The notes under the pieces were generated by a model that was not told the DNA's origin, searched no databases, and was given only the letters and a program-made list of their open reading frames with translations. The position numbers and the translations under genes are program-made. 58,370 bases of DNA from UMGS1387 sp045540015 (lineage in GTDB: Bacteria; Bacillota; Clostridia; Oscillospirales; CAG-382), in contig JAZQGP010000034.1 of NCBI GenBank assembly GCA_045540015.1, forward strand, positions 1 through 58,370, given 5' to 3'. Shown in pieces: positions 1 through 8,652 of the stretch. How positions within the stretch are numbered: position 1 is the stretch's first letter; each line of letters begins with the position of its first letter.

Positions 1-1
1 T

Positions 2-394
2 CCGCATACAGTTTGCCAGAGCATAAAAACAGCACTTCTTGCCGCAAAGGTTTATGAAAACCTCGGATATGAAACATATCCAAAAGCAACTGATGAAAGA
101 CACTGTATTATTCAGACAATCAGCCTTAAAACGCGTGAAAAGCTTCTCGATTTTTGCTGTGGCATACAGAGCGGCTCACCTGTGGATTCGTATGTTGCAC
201 CCGTACCTTACGCAATGCCGGGATATGCAGATGAGGTTATAATGGCAGCAGGTGCATTTACGCAAGGCTCATCTATTGAACTGTCGGCAGATGCTCCCTG
301 TAAAGAGCCGTATACCGTGTATCTTCAGGGCGGTCTTACGTATGAGAGCGGTAAGATTGGAATAATGTATGCTGTTATGGGAACGGAGAAATAA
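2..394 (+). CDS. Methionine gamma-lyase family protein (YnbB / aluminium-resistance family), C-terminal part
   Basis: The left window edge cuts this gene; the visible 130 codons are open from base 2 to a TAA at 392-394. The translation matches the C-terminal part of the PLP-dependent 'methionine gamma-lyase family / aluminium resistance protein' group (YnbB-like). Typical signatures are the stretch CQGIQ-like (here CCGIQSGSPVDSYV), PGYADEVIMAAGAF, SIELSADAP and the terminal YLQGGLTYESGKIGI. The PLP lysine lies upstream of the window. Members belong to fold-type I PLP enzymes; their true substrate is not settled. It ends before a hairpin-rich spacer with a strong terminator at 611-646. Family assignment is firm; function is inferred from the family only. 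Confidence 0.88.
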   Translation, partial: PHTVCQSIKTALLAAKVYENLGYETYPKATDERHCIIQTISLKTREKLLDFCCGIQSGSPVDSYVAPVPYAMPGYADEVIMAAGAFTQGSSIELSADAPCKEPYTVYLQGGLTYESGKIGIMYAVMGTEK

Positions 395-401
395 GTACTT
401 A

Positions 402-425
402 CTTTTTTGAAAAAAAGTAAGCAAA
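402..425 (+). terminator. Hairpin just after the first gene
   Basis: CTTACTTTTTT and AAAAAAGTAAG arms lie 7 bases past the stop codon, followed by an A-rich tail rather than a T-run. It may be a processing or weak terminator hairpin for the gene ending at 394. Confidence 0.35.
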
Positions 426-438
426 AAACTTTTGATTT

Positions 439-471
439 GTGACATTGCTGTTTAAACAACATCAATGTCAC
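439..471. repeat. Intergenic inverted repeat
   Basis: GTGACATTG and CAATGTCAC form perfect 9-bp arms around a 15-base centre. No T-run follows. Together with the hairpins at 402-425, 557-578 and 611-640, it makes the 395-663 spacer almost entirely structured. Function unknown. Confidence 0.5.
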
Positions 472-513
472 GGTGTTTTATTTAGAAAGCATCCCCGATT
501 TTTAAACAAGCAG

Positions 514-650
514 AAAAAAGAGGATTGTATCAAAATTCGCAAATTGCATAAAAAACGGAACGCCACACAGGGCGTTCCCTACTAATAATTGTAACTTTTG
601 AATAAATTCAGGGCTGTTTCAATTCGTTTTGATACAGCCCCTTTTTGTTT
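514..650. repeat. MITE-like element with imperfect terminal inverted repeats
   Basis: The left arm (514-539, AAAAAAGAGGATTGTATCAA...) and the reverse complement of the right arm (about 621-650, CAAAAAGGGGCTGTATCAA...) match imperfectly over about 25 bases, sharing the core TGTATCAAAA. Between them sits a perfect 8-bp hairpin, GGAACGCC-ACACAG-GGCGTTCC (557-578). There is no coding capacity. The layout resembles a miniature inverted-repeat element, but no target-site duplication was recognised and no second copy occurs in this window. Confidence 0.4.
611..646 (+). terminator. Rho-independent terminator
   Basis: GGGCTGTTTCAA pairs with TTGATACAGCCC (one T-T mismatch) around a short loop, followed by CCTTTTTGTTTG. 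It suits transcription arriving from the methionine-lyase-like gene and may also slow minus-strand read-through from the U32 gene. Confidence 0.7.
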
Positions 651-663
651 GTTGTTAAATAAA

Positions 664-1908
664 TTATATACCCCTGACAATTTCACCGTAATGCATAGGA
701 AACGGTGCATCAATGGTAAAGAGCATCTGCGGGTGAGGTGCGGACTCGATTTTGTTGCCGTCCATGTCGCACATACCTAAAATCTTTAGCGGTACTGTGT
801 CGTGAAAGGGCGACACAAGCTCACAATCAGCGCCGTCAACAAGCTTGTTTCGCTGATATAAAACGGCTTTTCCCGTTTTTTCGTCGTAGCTTTCAACGCT
901 TGCAAGAAACGCTTTGTCGCGTATGTACCCGCCGTCGCTTGTTATCTGTGCGTTTTCAATCGGTGAGTCAAAGTAGTAGCCTGTGCCGTATTCGCGGTGG
1001 CTGACAGAGCATAACTCGTTCATGCTCACTCCGTCAAAAACATATTTGTCGGGGTTTTCAAAGTATTTGTCAAGCTCACGCTTGTATGCTCTTGCGGTAA
1101 CAGCTGTGTAGTACGCACTTTTTACTCTGCCTTCAATTTTGAAGGAGTCAATACCGCACTTTACAAGCTCTGGCACGTGCTGTATCATGCACATATCCTT
1201 TGATGAGAACAGAAAAGTACCATTTTCGTTTTCAACAAGAGAAATGCGTTCCTCGGGACGTTTTTTCTCGAAAATCTCTGCATACTTTTCATTGTCAAAG
1301 TATTCCCATCTGCAGGGCTGTGCACATTGTCCGCGGTTTGCATCTCTGCCGGTGAAAAAGTTTGAAAGCAAACATCTTCCCGAATATGATACACACATTG
1401 CGCCGTGAATAAACGCTTCAAGCTCAAGGTCATTCGGAATTGCATCACGGATAGAGCGTATTTCTGTAAGACTAAGCTCTCGTGCAAGCACGATGCGTTT
1501 TGCTCCCATGCCGTGCCACATTTTGCAAGCCTCGGAATTTACCGTGCTTGATTGTGTTGAAATATGCTTTTCAATGTCAGGGCTGAATTTGCTTGCAAGT
1601 GAGAAAACACCAAGGTCTGATATAATCAGTGCATCAGGTTTTGCCTCATTCTGCAGGAATGACAAATAGCGTGGAAGGAGTTTCATTTCTTCTTCGTGCG
1701 GAAGAACGTTTACTGTTACATATACCTTGACATTTCTCTCGTGAGCGTATTTAACTGCTTCACAAAGCTCATCGTCCGAAAAGTTGTCGGATGCACCTCT
1801 CATACCAAAGGTTTTGCCTGCAAGATACACGGCATCGGCACCGTATAGTATTGCAAACTTCATTTTTTCAAAATTCCCTGCAGGGGATAGTATTTCGGGT
1901 CTTTTCAA
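664..1908 (-). CDS. Peptidase U32 family protein (TrhP/YrrO-like tRNA hydroxylation protein)
   Basis: 414 residues, near the length of Bacillus YrrO. The U32 signature lies at residues 163-183 (EAFIHGAMCVSYSGRC...LS), with Cys172 and Cys179 followed by Cys195 and Cys199 in CAQPC; this four-cysteine set is where U32 proteins are thought to bind an iron-sulfur cluster. Despite the peptidase name, characterised relatives (TrhP, RlhA) act in RNA hydroxylation; TrhP makes 5-hydroxyuridine at tRNA wobble U34 using prephenate. That role is by homology. The start is TTG at 1906-1908, with AAAGGA about 10 bases upstream. It is the last gene of the minus-strand operon, 23 bases after mltG. A second U32 paralogue (YrrN type) is not in the window. 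Confidence 0.88.
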   Translation of the reverse strand: MKRPEILSPAGNFEKMKFAILYGADAVYLAGKTFGMRGASDNFSDDELCEAVKYAHERNVKVYVTVNVLPHEEEMKLLPRYLSFLQNEAKPDALIISDLGVFSLASKFSPDIEKHISTQSSTVNSEACKMWHGMGAKRIVLARELSLTEIRSIRDAIPNDLELEAFIHGAMCVSYSGRCLLSNFFTGRDANRGQCAQPCRWEYFDNEKYAEIFEKKRPEERISLVENENGTFLFSSKDMCMIQHVPELVKCGIDSFKIEGRVKSAYYTAVTARAYKRELDKYFENPDKYVFDGVSMNELCSVSHREYGTGYYFDSPIENAQITSDGGYIRDKAFLASVESYDEKTGKAVLYQRNKLVDGADCELVSPFHDTVPLKILGMCDMDGNKIESAPHPQMLFTIDAPFPMHYGEIVRGI

Positions 1909-1931
1909 TGATTTACGTTCCTTTGCTTGAT

Positions 1932-3500
1932 TTATCCGTTTTGACTGTTCTGTGCGTCAATGCGGTTTGATTCTGCAATTGCTGCAAGATGTTCGTCGTA
2001 GGTTCTGGAATAAACTGTAACACCATCGTTTCTTGAGAGGAAGAAATAGTATGGAGTTGATTCCGGATAGAGAGCGGCATAAATAGCTTCGTATCCCGGA
2101 TTTGATATGGGTCCGGGAGGAAGTCCGCGGTTTTTGTAGGTGTTATAAGGGTGTTCAATAGATGTGTCACCCTCTTCAAGTCTGCTCTTATGACTTCCTA
2201 AAGCATACTGAACGGTTGCATCCGAATCAAGATAAGGATATTCAGAGCTGTTTTTCAATCTGTTATGGAAGACTGAGGAAATTTTAGAATAGTCGTGCAC
2301 GTTATTACCCTCACGCTCAATCATAGAGGCTATTGTGATAATTTCGTCAACGGTATATCCAAGCTCATTGCATCGATCGTAGAAAGACTCATTGAATTTA
2401 CGCTGGAAGTTGTCAAGCAGCTTTGAAATGACTGATATCGGGTTTTCTTCAACATAAAAGTCGTAGGTGTCAGGGAAGAGATAACCTTCAAGACGGTATC
2501 CGTAGTCAGGGTTGAAACGGTAATCGGAAATCCCGGAATCCTTTGAAAGACCGTTCATGAATCGGTAATCGTATGCGTATTCCTGAAGAGCTTCGTTGAA
2601 TTCTTCAGCACTCTTCATACCGTTCTTTTCAAACAGCTCAAGGATTTCTTTCACCGTATATCCTTCGGGAATAGTTACTCTTACAATTGAATTGTCTGTT
2701 GTCTGAATAAGTGAAAGTTCTTCAAGAAGCTTATCATAGTTCATCATTGAATTTACAGTATGCTTTCCTGCTTCATATTCACCGGTAAGGTAAGAACGCT
2801 TTGATATTCTGAATTTTGAATACAGCTTGTATACAAAGGGATGGTTAATTACATCATTTTCTTCAAGAATTTGTGCGATGTCATCGGTTGTGGCACCTTC
2901 GGGAATGGTTACGGTTATCTCCTTGTCCGGCTTTACAAATGCAAAAACATCATTTCCTATTTTAATAACCGAAATAGAAAGAAAAATGCTTATACCGAAT
3001 ACGCATATGAGGTATATAATGATTTTTGTAAAACCCGAGGCAAGTCCCATGCCGGTTCCGCGTGGTTTCTTTGCAGGTGCTTTCTTTTTGGACACCGGCT
3101 GCTCTTTATCTGCAAAATCGTCAAGACTTATTCCTCCGTAGGTTTTAACTACAGGCTCGGTTTTCGGCTTTTGCGGCTTAACAGGAGTACTGTTTGTGCT
3201 GTTGTCATTACCGGAGGATGCGGTTTTTTTTACAGCATCGGTATCTACACGTGTTTTTGATACGGACGGCTGAGATTTTGGCATCTTTGCCGCATCAAAC
3301 TGACGAGTGCCGTCGGCAGAGCCGATGTTCCTTGGTTTAGGAGTGGAAGAAATACGATTTTCTTGCTTTTCGCGTTCTTTGGCAATTGCCTGCTCGTGGG
3401 AATGAGCCTGTGCATGTTTTTTGTGAATCATATTCAGAACTTCATCCATGCCATCGTCGTCATCCAGTGAATAATTGTTTAAGTTGTTGTCGTTGTTCAA
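1932..3500 (-). CDS. mltG: Endolytic transglycosylase MltG (YceG-like)
   Basis: 522 residues from a TTG start at 3498-3500. That start is chosen because AAGGAGGT lies 8 bases upstream; a reading frame 22 codons longer has no such site. An acidic, Asn/Lys/Pro-rich cytoplasmic region of about 155 residues precedes one membrane segment (about 158-180), a LysM-like/YceG N-subdomain and the YceG catalytic domain. The catalytic glutamate is in IASMIEREG (about Glu396), and HPYNTY...GLPPGPISNPG is the typical C-terminal motif. MltG cleaves nascent peptidoglycan near the membrane and terminates glycan strands. The long disordered N-terminus is larger than in E. coli MltG but common in Clostridia. It follows the methyltransferase by 22 bases. 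Confidence 0.93.
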   Translation of the reverse strand: MNNDNNLNNYSLDDDDGMDEVLNMIHKKHAQAHSHEQAIAKEREKQENRISSTPKPRNIGSADGTRQFDAAKMPKSQPSVSKTRVDTDAVKKTASSGNDNSTNSTPVKPQKPKTEPVVKTYGGISLDDFADKEQPVSKKKAPAKKPRGTGMGLASGFTKIIIYLICVFGISIFLSISVIKIGNDVFAFVKPDKEITVTIPEGATTDDIAQILEENDVINHPFVYKLYSKFRISKRSYLTGEYEAGKHTVNSMMNYDKLLEELSLIQTTDNSIVRVTIPEGYTVKEILELFEKNGMKSAEEFNEALQEYAYDYRFMNGLSKDSGISDYRFNPDYGYRLEGYLFPDTYDFYVEENPISVISKLLDNFQRKFNESFYDRCNELGYTVDEIITIASMIEREGNNVHDYSKISSVFHNRLKNSSEYPYLDSDATVQYALGSHKSRLEEGDTSIEHPYNTYKNRGLPPGPISNPGYEAIYAALYPESTPYYFFLSRNDGVTVYSRTYDEHLAAIAESNRIDAQNSQNG

Positions 3501-3522
3501 AACGTTATACCTCCTTGCCGTG

Positions 3523-4398
3523 TTATATTTCCCAACGTGCGCTGCTTCCCGAAGGCAGAACAGCACCGCTTGCGGTAACGGGTATTCCTATCTCATCACT
3601 TGTTACTTTTCCACCATACTTCGATTTGAAGTGAAGCTCAAGCAGATAACCGACGGTTGATGAGGAAAGACCTGTTGTGTAAGAATTTATAAGTACAAAC
3701 AGAGGATTGTCCGAGATAAGCTGACTTGTTAGCCTTACAAGGTCGTCGATGTCGTCCTCAAGCTTCCAGATTTCGCCCGACGGACCTCTGCCGTAGCTCG
3801 GCGGGTCCATAATAATTGCATCATACTTGTGTCCGCGTCTGATTTCACGTTCAATAAACTTTTTACAGTCGTCAACAATGTATCTTATCGGTGCATCAGC
3901 AAGTCCTGAAAGTGCTGCATTTTCCTTTGCCCAGGCAACAATCCCTTTTGATGCGTCAACGTGGCACACCTTTGCTCCGGCTTTTGCCGCGGCAAGCGTT
4001 GCAACACCTGTATATGAAAAAAGATTTATGACTGAAATTTCACGACCTGCGTTTTTTATTTTGTCGCCTATAAAATCCCAGTTAACGGCTTGTTCGGGAA
4101 AAACCCCCGTGTGCTTAAAGCCTGTGGGACGAACGCAGAACGAAAGGTCCTTTCTTGTTAAGTTCCAGCCTTTGTTCAGTAAATCTCCTTTGAGATTGTA
4201 TACATCCCAGGAGCCGCCGCCTTTGGATGAGCGCAGATACCTTGCATTCGCTTTTTTCCAAAGCGGACTTTTCTTTGCGTTTTTCCATATAATCTGAGGG
4301 TCGGGACGGATAAGAATTACGTCCTTCCATCTTTCAAGCCTCTCACCGTCAGATGCGTCGATAAGCTCGTATTCGTCAAAATCTTTTGTGTACCACAT
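3523..4398 (-). CDS. Class I SAM-dependent methyltransferase (RlmI/RlmK-like)
   Basis: 291 residues. The first 90 residues contain a small N-terminal region with WKDVILIRPDPQIIW. A Rossmann methyltransferase follows: SAM motif I is VINLFSYTGVATLAAAKAGA, an acidic end of beta-2 lies at VDASKG, and the catalytic motif is DPPSYGRGP, where NPPY/DPPS-type motifs act in base methylation. Relatives are annotated as 23S rRNA (cytosine-C5 or guanine-N2) methyltransferases; the exact target cannot be read from sequence. The C-terminus ends in SSARWEI. AAAGGA lies 6-7 bases before the ATG. It is part of the gyrA-mltG operon, 21 bases after the beta-helix gene. Confidence 0.82.
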   Translation of the reverse strand: MWYTKDFDEYELIDASDGERLERWKDVILIRPDPQIIWKNAKKSPLWKKANARYLRSSKGGGSWDVYNLKGDLLNKGWNLTRKDLSFCVRPTGFKHTGVFPEQAVNWDFIGDKIKNAGREISVINLFSYTGVATLAAAKAGAKVCHVDASKGIVAWAKENAALSGLADAPIRYIVDDCKKFIEREIRRGHKYDAIIMDPPSYGRGPSGEIWKLEDDIDDLVRLTSQLISDNPLFVLINSYTTGLSSSTVGYLLELHFKSKYGGKVTSDEIGIPVTASGAVLPSGSSARWEI

Positions 4399-4419
4399 AT
4401 GCTGTCCTTTCGGAATATT

Positions 4420-5520
4420 TTATGCCCTGTCAATTCTTAAATAGTCAAAATCGCCGTAGGGGAGAGTAAAGGTGTCGTCCTTGTCAACGCCAATTTCGAG
4501 TGTGTATATAAATTTATTACACGGATTTGTAAGCTTTGCTGTTGTCATTGAAACTGTTTTTGATTTTCCTCTTGCCGCAATTACGTTGTCAAGAGCGATA
4601 CCGTCTATAATCATTTTTGCTTTGTCTGCATTTGTGTTTTTGATTATGAAGGACGGAACAAAGGGGGTTGACTCAAGGTCTGAATTTCGCTTGAAATTTC
4701 GCAATTCAAATCCGTCGGGACATGAAGCAAAAGAAAAGTATGTTTTTGTTTTGCCTTCGTTAAGACCTCTGTCAAGCATGTAGACATCAATCTTTTCAAG
4801 TGTTGCGTCCTCAAGGTCGAATTTTTCAAAGAGCTTTGCAAAAGCAAAGAAAAATGCCGCGTTTATATTCTCAACTGCCACATTTTCGGCTTTTCCGTTT
4901 AAAAATTCTAAGAAACTGTCACAAAATTGCACGTCAATGTTTCTTATCTGCAGATTAGAAATGTCACAGGACTTTGTTCCCGTACCGCACTGCAGAAAGT
5001 TTACGGAGCTTGTTACATGACAGTTCTTTACCGTGATGTTTTCACATTTTCCCGTAAACACGTTAGAGTCGCATAATCCGTTGAAGCGTACTTCTGATAC
5101 ATATATATCTTCACAATTGTCAAAATTAAAGCAGGACAATGCATCAGGTGTGTTTATAAGACATGAAGAGATTCTGATGTTCTGACAAGCTTCAAAAGAA
5201 AATACTTTGCATTTCACTTTTTCGGCAATATTGAATATTCCTCCGCAGATTTCAATGCTGTGTGCATCTTTTGCAAAAATAAACTGCTTTGCGTTTTTGT
5301 CTTTGGGAACATAGTATATGCATGCAGACGGATGAATGCACAGCTTTGTGTTTGAAGAAAGCACAAGCGGTCTTGTAATAAGGTATTTTCCAAACGGAAC
5401 ACTTATTAAGCTTTCACCGTTCTCAATTGCTTTTATAAACGCCTCGGTACAGTCGCTTTTTCCGTCACCTACAGCACCGTAGCCGAGAACGTCAGCACCG
5501 TATATAAGATTTTCACTCAT
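4420..5520 (-). CDS. Right-handed parallel beta-helix protein (pectate-lyase superfamily / GH28-like)
   Basis: 366 residues. The start VLGYGAVGDGKSDCTEAFIKAI is the standard N-cap motif of pectate-lyase-superfamily (PF12708) and polygalacturonase-like proteins. After it come repeating coils of about 22-25 residues rich in Ile/Val/Asn/Cys (ICGGIFNI, IRISSCLI, IYVSEVRF, ITVKNCHV). No signal peptide is visible, so the product is probably cytoplasmic. No convincing GH28 catalytic Asp triad was found, so the substrate is unknown. The ATG overlaps the end of the phosphopantetheinyl transferase gene by 8 bases, implying translational coupling. It is unusual to find such a protein between a PPTase and an rRNA-type methyltransferase. 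Confidence 0.72.
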   Translation of the reverse strand: MSENLIYGADVLGYGAVGDGKSDCTEAFIKAIENGESLISVPFGKYLITRPLVLSSNTKLCIHPSACIYYVPKDKNAKQFIFAKDAHSIEICGGIFNIAEKVKCKVFSFEACQNIRISSCLINTPDALSCFNFDNCEDIYVSEVRFNGLCDSNVFTGKCENITVKNCHVTSSVNFLQCGTGTKSCDISNLQIRNIDVQFCDSFLEFLNGKAENVAVENINAAFFFAFAKLFEKFDLEDATLEKIDVYMLDRGLNEGKTKTYFSFASCPDGFELRNFKRNSDLESTPFVPSFIIKNTNADKAKMIIDGIALDNVIAARGKSKTVSMTTAKLTNPCNKFIYTLEIGVDKDDTFTLPYGDFDYLRIDRA

Positions 5521-6007
5521 TATTCTTTTCCTTGTAAACGTAAATTATAAGATTTCTCTCGTTTTCTATTTTCTCAAAACCTTGGAGCGTTGTTACATCA
5601 CAGTTTTTCATACCTGTAAGACCAAGACCGGTGTATTTCACATACGCCTCTTTTTTTACCCATATGTCAAGAAACATTTTGTCTCTGTCTGCACTGTCAA
5701 AAATCTTTTGCCGCTCATTTTCGGTAAAATACCTCTCGGCGATTTTTTCGGCATTCTTTTGAGTTCTGTCCTTATGCTCGCAGTCAATTCCAAAGCTTTT
5801 GTCATCAAGTGCGATAATTACAGTATCGTCAGTGTGCGTAACGCCTACATATATAGGCATATTTTCAATATAAGGCTTTCCAAGTTCTGTACGCAAAATT
5901 TCAATTTCACCGCCGACACCAAGGCATCGGCGGATACTTTCAGCTATCATTTTGTCTGTGTCAGCACTTTTGTGACAGGCTTTTTTTTGATAGAAGTAAA
6001 GCGTCAT
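5513..6007 (-). CDS. 4'-phosphopantetheinyl transferase, Sfp superfamily (compact)
   Basis: 164 residues, shorter than Bacillus Sfp (about 224). The two diagnostic motifs are present: FGIDCE (metal-binding GVDxE type, about residue 92) and WVKKEAYVK (WxxKEA type, about residue 138). Such enzymes transfer phosphopantetheine from CoA to a Ser of carrier proteins. No NRPS, PKS or carrier-protein gene lies nearby, so it may serve fatty-acid ACP or a distant pathway. Its ATG overlaps the gyrA stop codon as ATGA, and its own stop overlaps the next start, so it is embedded in the operon. Superfamily membership is clear; the carrier substrate is not known. Confidence 0.82.
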   Translation of the reverse strand: MTLYFYQKKACHKSADTDKMIAESIRRCLGVGGEIEILRTELGKPYIENMPIYVGVTHTDDTVIIALDDKSFGIDCEHKDRTQKNAEKIAERYFTENERQKIFDSADRDKMFLDIWVKKEAYVKYTGLGLTGMKNCDVTTLQGFEKIENERNLIIYVYKEKNNE

Positions 6008-8574
6008 TCTTCAATCTGCTCTGCGTTGTTGGTTTCTGGAGTTTCTACGCTTTCGCCGTCTGCTACGGCTTCTATATTTGCAGGAGCTTGACTTTCTGGA
6101 GTTTCACCGTTATCTTCTGTTTCCTCTGGCTTTTCTTCAGCTTTGTCAAGGCGAGTGAAGGAAACAATCTTAACACCTTCTGCCATACGCATTATAATAA
6201 CACCCATGGCTGTTCTGTAGTGAACAGGAATTTCAGCAGCTCTTGTTCTGATAATCATACCAGTGTCGGTTACAATCATAACGTCGTCTTCTTCGTAAAC
6301 TGCTGCAATACCTGCAAGAAGTCCCGTTTTAGGTGTAACCTTGTGACAGATAACGCCCTTACCGCCTCTGTTTCTGATGGGGAAGTCGGAAATGTCAGCA
6401 CGCTTACCAATACCTGTTTCGGATATGAGAAGAACTTTCCTCTCGTCGTTTTGTTCAAACGCAAGCGCACCTACTACAATGTCACCGTCCGAAAGCTCCA
6501 TTGCCTTAACACCGCGGGCTGTTCTTCCGATAACACGAGCTGCGGTTTCGTTAAAGTGGATGGAAAGACCTGTGTGAGTAGCAAGCAGCATTTCGCTGTT
6601 GCCGTCTGTTCTGAGAACATAGAGAAGCTCGTCATCCTCGTCAAGATTTATTGCAATAAGACCCGAGCGTCGAATGTTCTTATAGCTTTCAAGCAGAGTT
6701 CTCTTAATAACACCATTTTTTGTTATCATGGTGAGATAAGGCTTGTCTGTAAAGTTTTCAATTGAGAGATATGCAGTTACCTTTTCATCGCCGTCGATTT
6801 CAATAACGTTTACAAGATTTGTACCCTTGGAGGTCTTGGATGCCTCGGGAATCTCGTAACACTTCTTCATGAACACTCTGCCCTTGTTGGTAAAGAGCAT
6901 AAGATAGTTATGTGTGTTTGCAATAATAACACTTTGAACGAAGTCCTCTTCCTTGGTCTTCATTGTGATGTTACCCTTGCCGCCACGCGATTGAACCTTG
7001 TATTCGTCAACGGGGATGCGTTTAACGTAGCCTGCATGGCTTATTGTGATTACGCAGTCTTTTCTTTCAATAAGGTCTTCGATAAGAATTTCGTTTTCTG
7101 CCTCTTCAATGTTTGTACGTCTTTCGTCGCCAAACTTTCTCTTGATTTCAAGCATTTCGTCGCGAACTATGTCGCGGATAGCATCTTCGCTTGCAAGGAT
7201 TTCTTCGTATTCCTTGATTTTAGCATGAACTGCATCGAGTTCGTCGAGAATTTTGTCAATTTCAAGACCTGACAGACGACCGAGTGGCATCTGCACGATT
7301 TCCTGAGACTGAATTTCGGAAAGGTCAAAACGTTCCTGAAGCTTTAATTTTACCTCGGGTATTCCACCTGGAGTAAATCTGATTATCTTAATAACCTCAT
7401 CAATGTTGTCAATTGCAATCTTGAGACCTTCTAAAATGTGAGCTCTCCTTCTTGCCTTGTCGAGGTTGAATATAATTCTTCTCTTTACAATCTGCTGCTG
7501 ATGTTCAACGTAGTGACGGATAGCTTGCTTTAGGGTGAGAATTTTGGGCTCTCCGTCAACGAGAGCAAGCATGTTTGCGGCAAAGGTTTCCTGAAGCTGA
7601 GTGTAGTTGTAGAGCTGATTGAGAATGACGTTTGCGTTTGCATCGCGTCTTACATCTATAACTATTCTCATACCAGTTCTGCTTGAGGACTCATCTGCAA
7701 CGCCTGTTATTCCCTCAACACGCTTTTCCTTTGCAAGCTCTGCAATGCTCTTTACAAGCTCGGATTTGTTTACCATGTACGGAATTTCCGTGACTATAAT
7801 GGAGTTCTTTCCCTTGTTTTCCACTATCTCGGCTTTAGCTCTTACCATAATGCGTCCTTTACCTGTGGCATAAGCCTGGTAAATACCGCTTGTACCGTGA
7901 ATTGTGCCGTATGTCGGAAAGTCAGGACCCTTGACGAACTGCATAAGTTCTTTTACGTCACATTCGGGGTTGTACATGTAGTGAATCGCGCCGTCTATAA
8001 CCTCATTTAAGTTGTGAGGCGGTACATTTGTTGCCATACCAACCGCAATACCTACGCATCCGTTTACAAGAAAGTTCGGAAAACGAGAGGGCAGAACGGT
8101 GGGTTCTTTCATTTTGTTGTCAAAGTTTGGTATAAAGTCAACAACGTCCTTGTCAATGTCTGCGAGCATTTCATCGGACATTTTTGCAAGTCTTGCCTCG
8201 GTGTAACGGTAAGCAGCAGCACCGTCGCCGTCAACGTTACCGAAGTTTCCGTGACCCTCGACAAGAGGATAACGCAGCGAAAAGGGCTGTGCGAGACGTA
8301 CCATTGCATTGTATACAGCCGTGTCGCCGTGAGGATGGTAGTGACCGAGCACGTTACCGACAGTTGTTGCGGATTTTCTGAAAGGCTTATTGTAGGTAAG
8401 TCCGTCCTCGTACATCGCATAAAGTATTCTGCGGTGAACGGGCTTTAAACCGTCTCTTACATCAGGCAGGGCACGGTCTACAATTACGGACATTGCATAG
8501 TCGATAAATGATCTTTTGACCTCCGATGATATTTCAACCGATGTGATGTTTTCTCCCTGAAATCTTTCGTCCAT
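6004..8574 (-). CDS. gyrA: DNA gyrase subunit A
   Basis: 856 residues, full length. The N-terminal breakage-reunion domain carries the active-site Tyr124 in RYTEARL. The C-terminal pinwheel includes a GyrA-box-like QSRGGKG, which favours gyrase over topoisomerase IV ParC, and ends in an acidic Glu/Pro-rich tail. It forms A2B2 with GyrB to introduce negative supercoils. At quinolone-contact positions the protein has Thr85 (E. coli Ser83) and Asn89 (E. coli Asp87) in HGDTAVYN. GGAGG lies 7-8 bases before the ATG. gyrB is not adjacent, unlike the common dnaA-recF-gyrB-gyrA order; gyrA sits inside an envelope operon, 78 bases after the S41 protease gene. Confidence 0.95.
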   Translation of the reverse strand: MDERFQGENITSVEISSEVKRSFIDYAMSVIVDRALPDVRDGLKPVHRRILYAMYEDGLTYNKPFRKSATTVGNVLGHYHPHGDTAVYNAMVRLAQPFSLRYPLVEGHGNFGNVDGDGAAAYRYTEARLAKMSDEMLADIDKDVVDFIPNFDNKMKEPTVLPSRFPNFLVNGCVGIAVGMATNVPPHNLNEVIDGAIHYMYNPECDVKELMQFVKGPDFPTYGTIHGTSGIYQAYATGKGRIMVRAKAEIVENKGKNSIIVTEIPYMVNKSELVKSIAELAKEKRVEGITGVADESSSRTGMRIVIDVRRDANANVILNQLYNYTQLQETFAANMLALVDGEPKILTLKQAIRHYVEHQQQIVKRRIIFNLDKARRRAHILEGLKIAIDNIDEVIKIIRFTPGGIPEVKLKLQERFDLSEIQSQEIVQMPLGRLSGLEIDKILDELDAVHAKIKEYEEILASEDAIRDIVRDEMLEIKRKFGDERRTNIEEAENEILIEDLIERKDCVITISHAGYVKRIPVDEYKVQSRGGKGNITMKTKEEDFVQSVIIANTHNYLMLFTNKGRVFMKKCYEIPEASKTSKGTNLVNVIEIDGDEKVTAYLSIENFTDKPYLTMITKNGVIKRTLLESYKNIRRSGLIAINLDEDDELLYVLRTDGNSEMLLATHTGLSIHFNETAARVIGRTARGVKAMELSDGDIVVGALAFEQNDERKVLLISETGIGKRADISDFPIRNRGGKGVICHKVTPKTGLLAGIAAVYEEDDVMIVTDTGMIIRTRAAEIPVHYRTAMGVIIMRMAEGVKIVSFTRLDKAEEKPEETEDNGETPESQAPANIEAVADGESVETPETNNAEQIEE

Positions 8575-8652
8575 GTTTTGTTTTCCTCCAAAGTCTTATA
8601 TTTGTTTGCCGAAGGTCAAATAAGTATTTACCTTACGCAATGTTTTTCTTAT

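Noticed and set aside
6004..8574. ParC (topoisomerase IV subunit A) instead of GyrA
   Set aside because: The RYPLV stretch is ParC-like, but the GyrA-box QSRGGKG and overall length favour gyrase.
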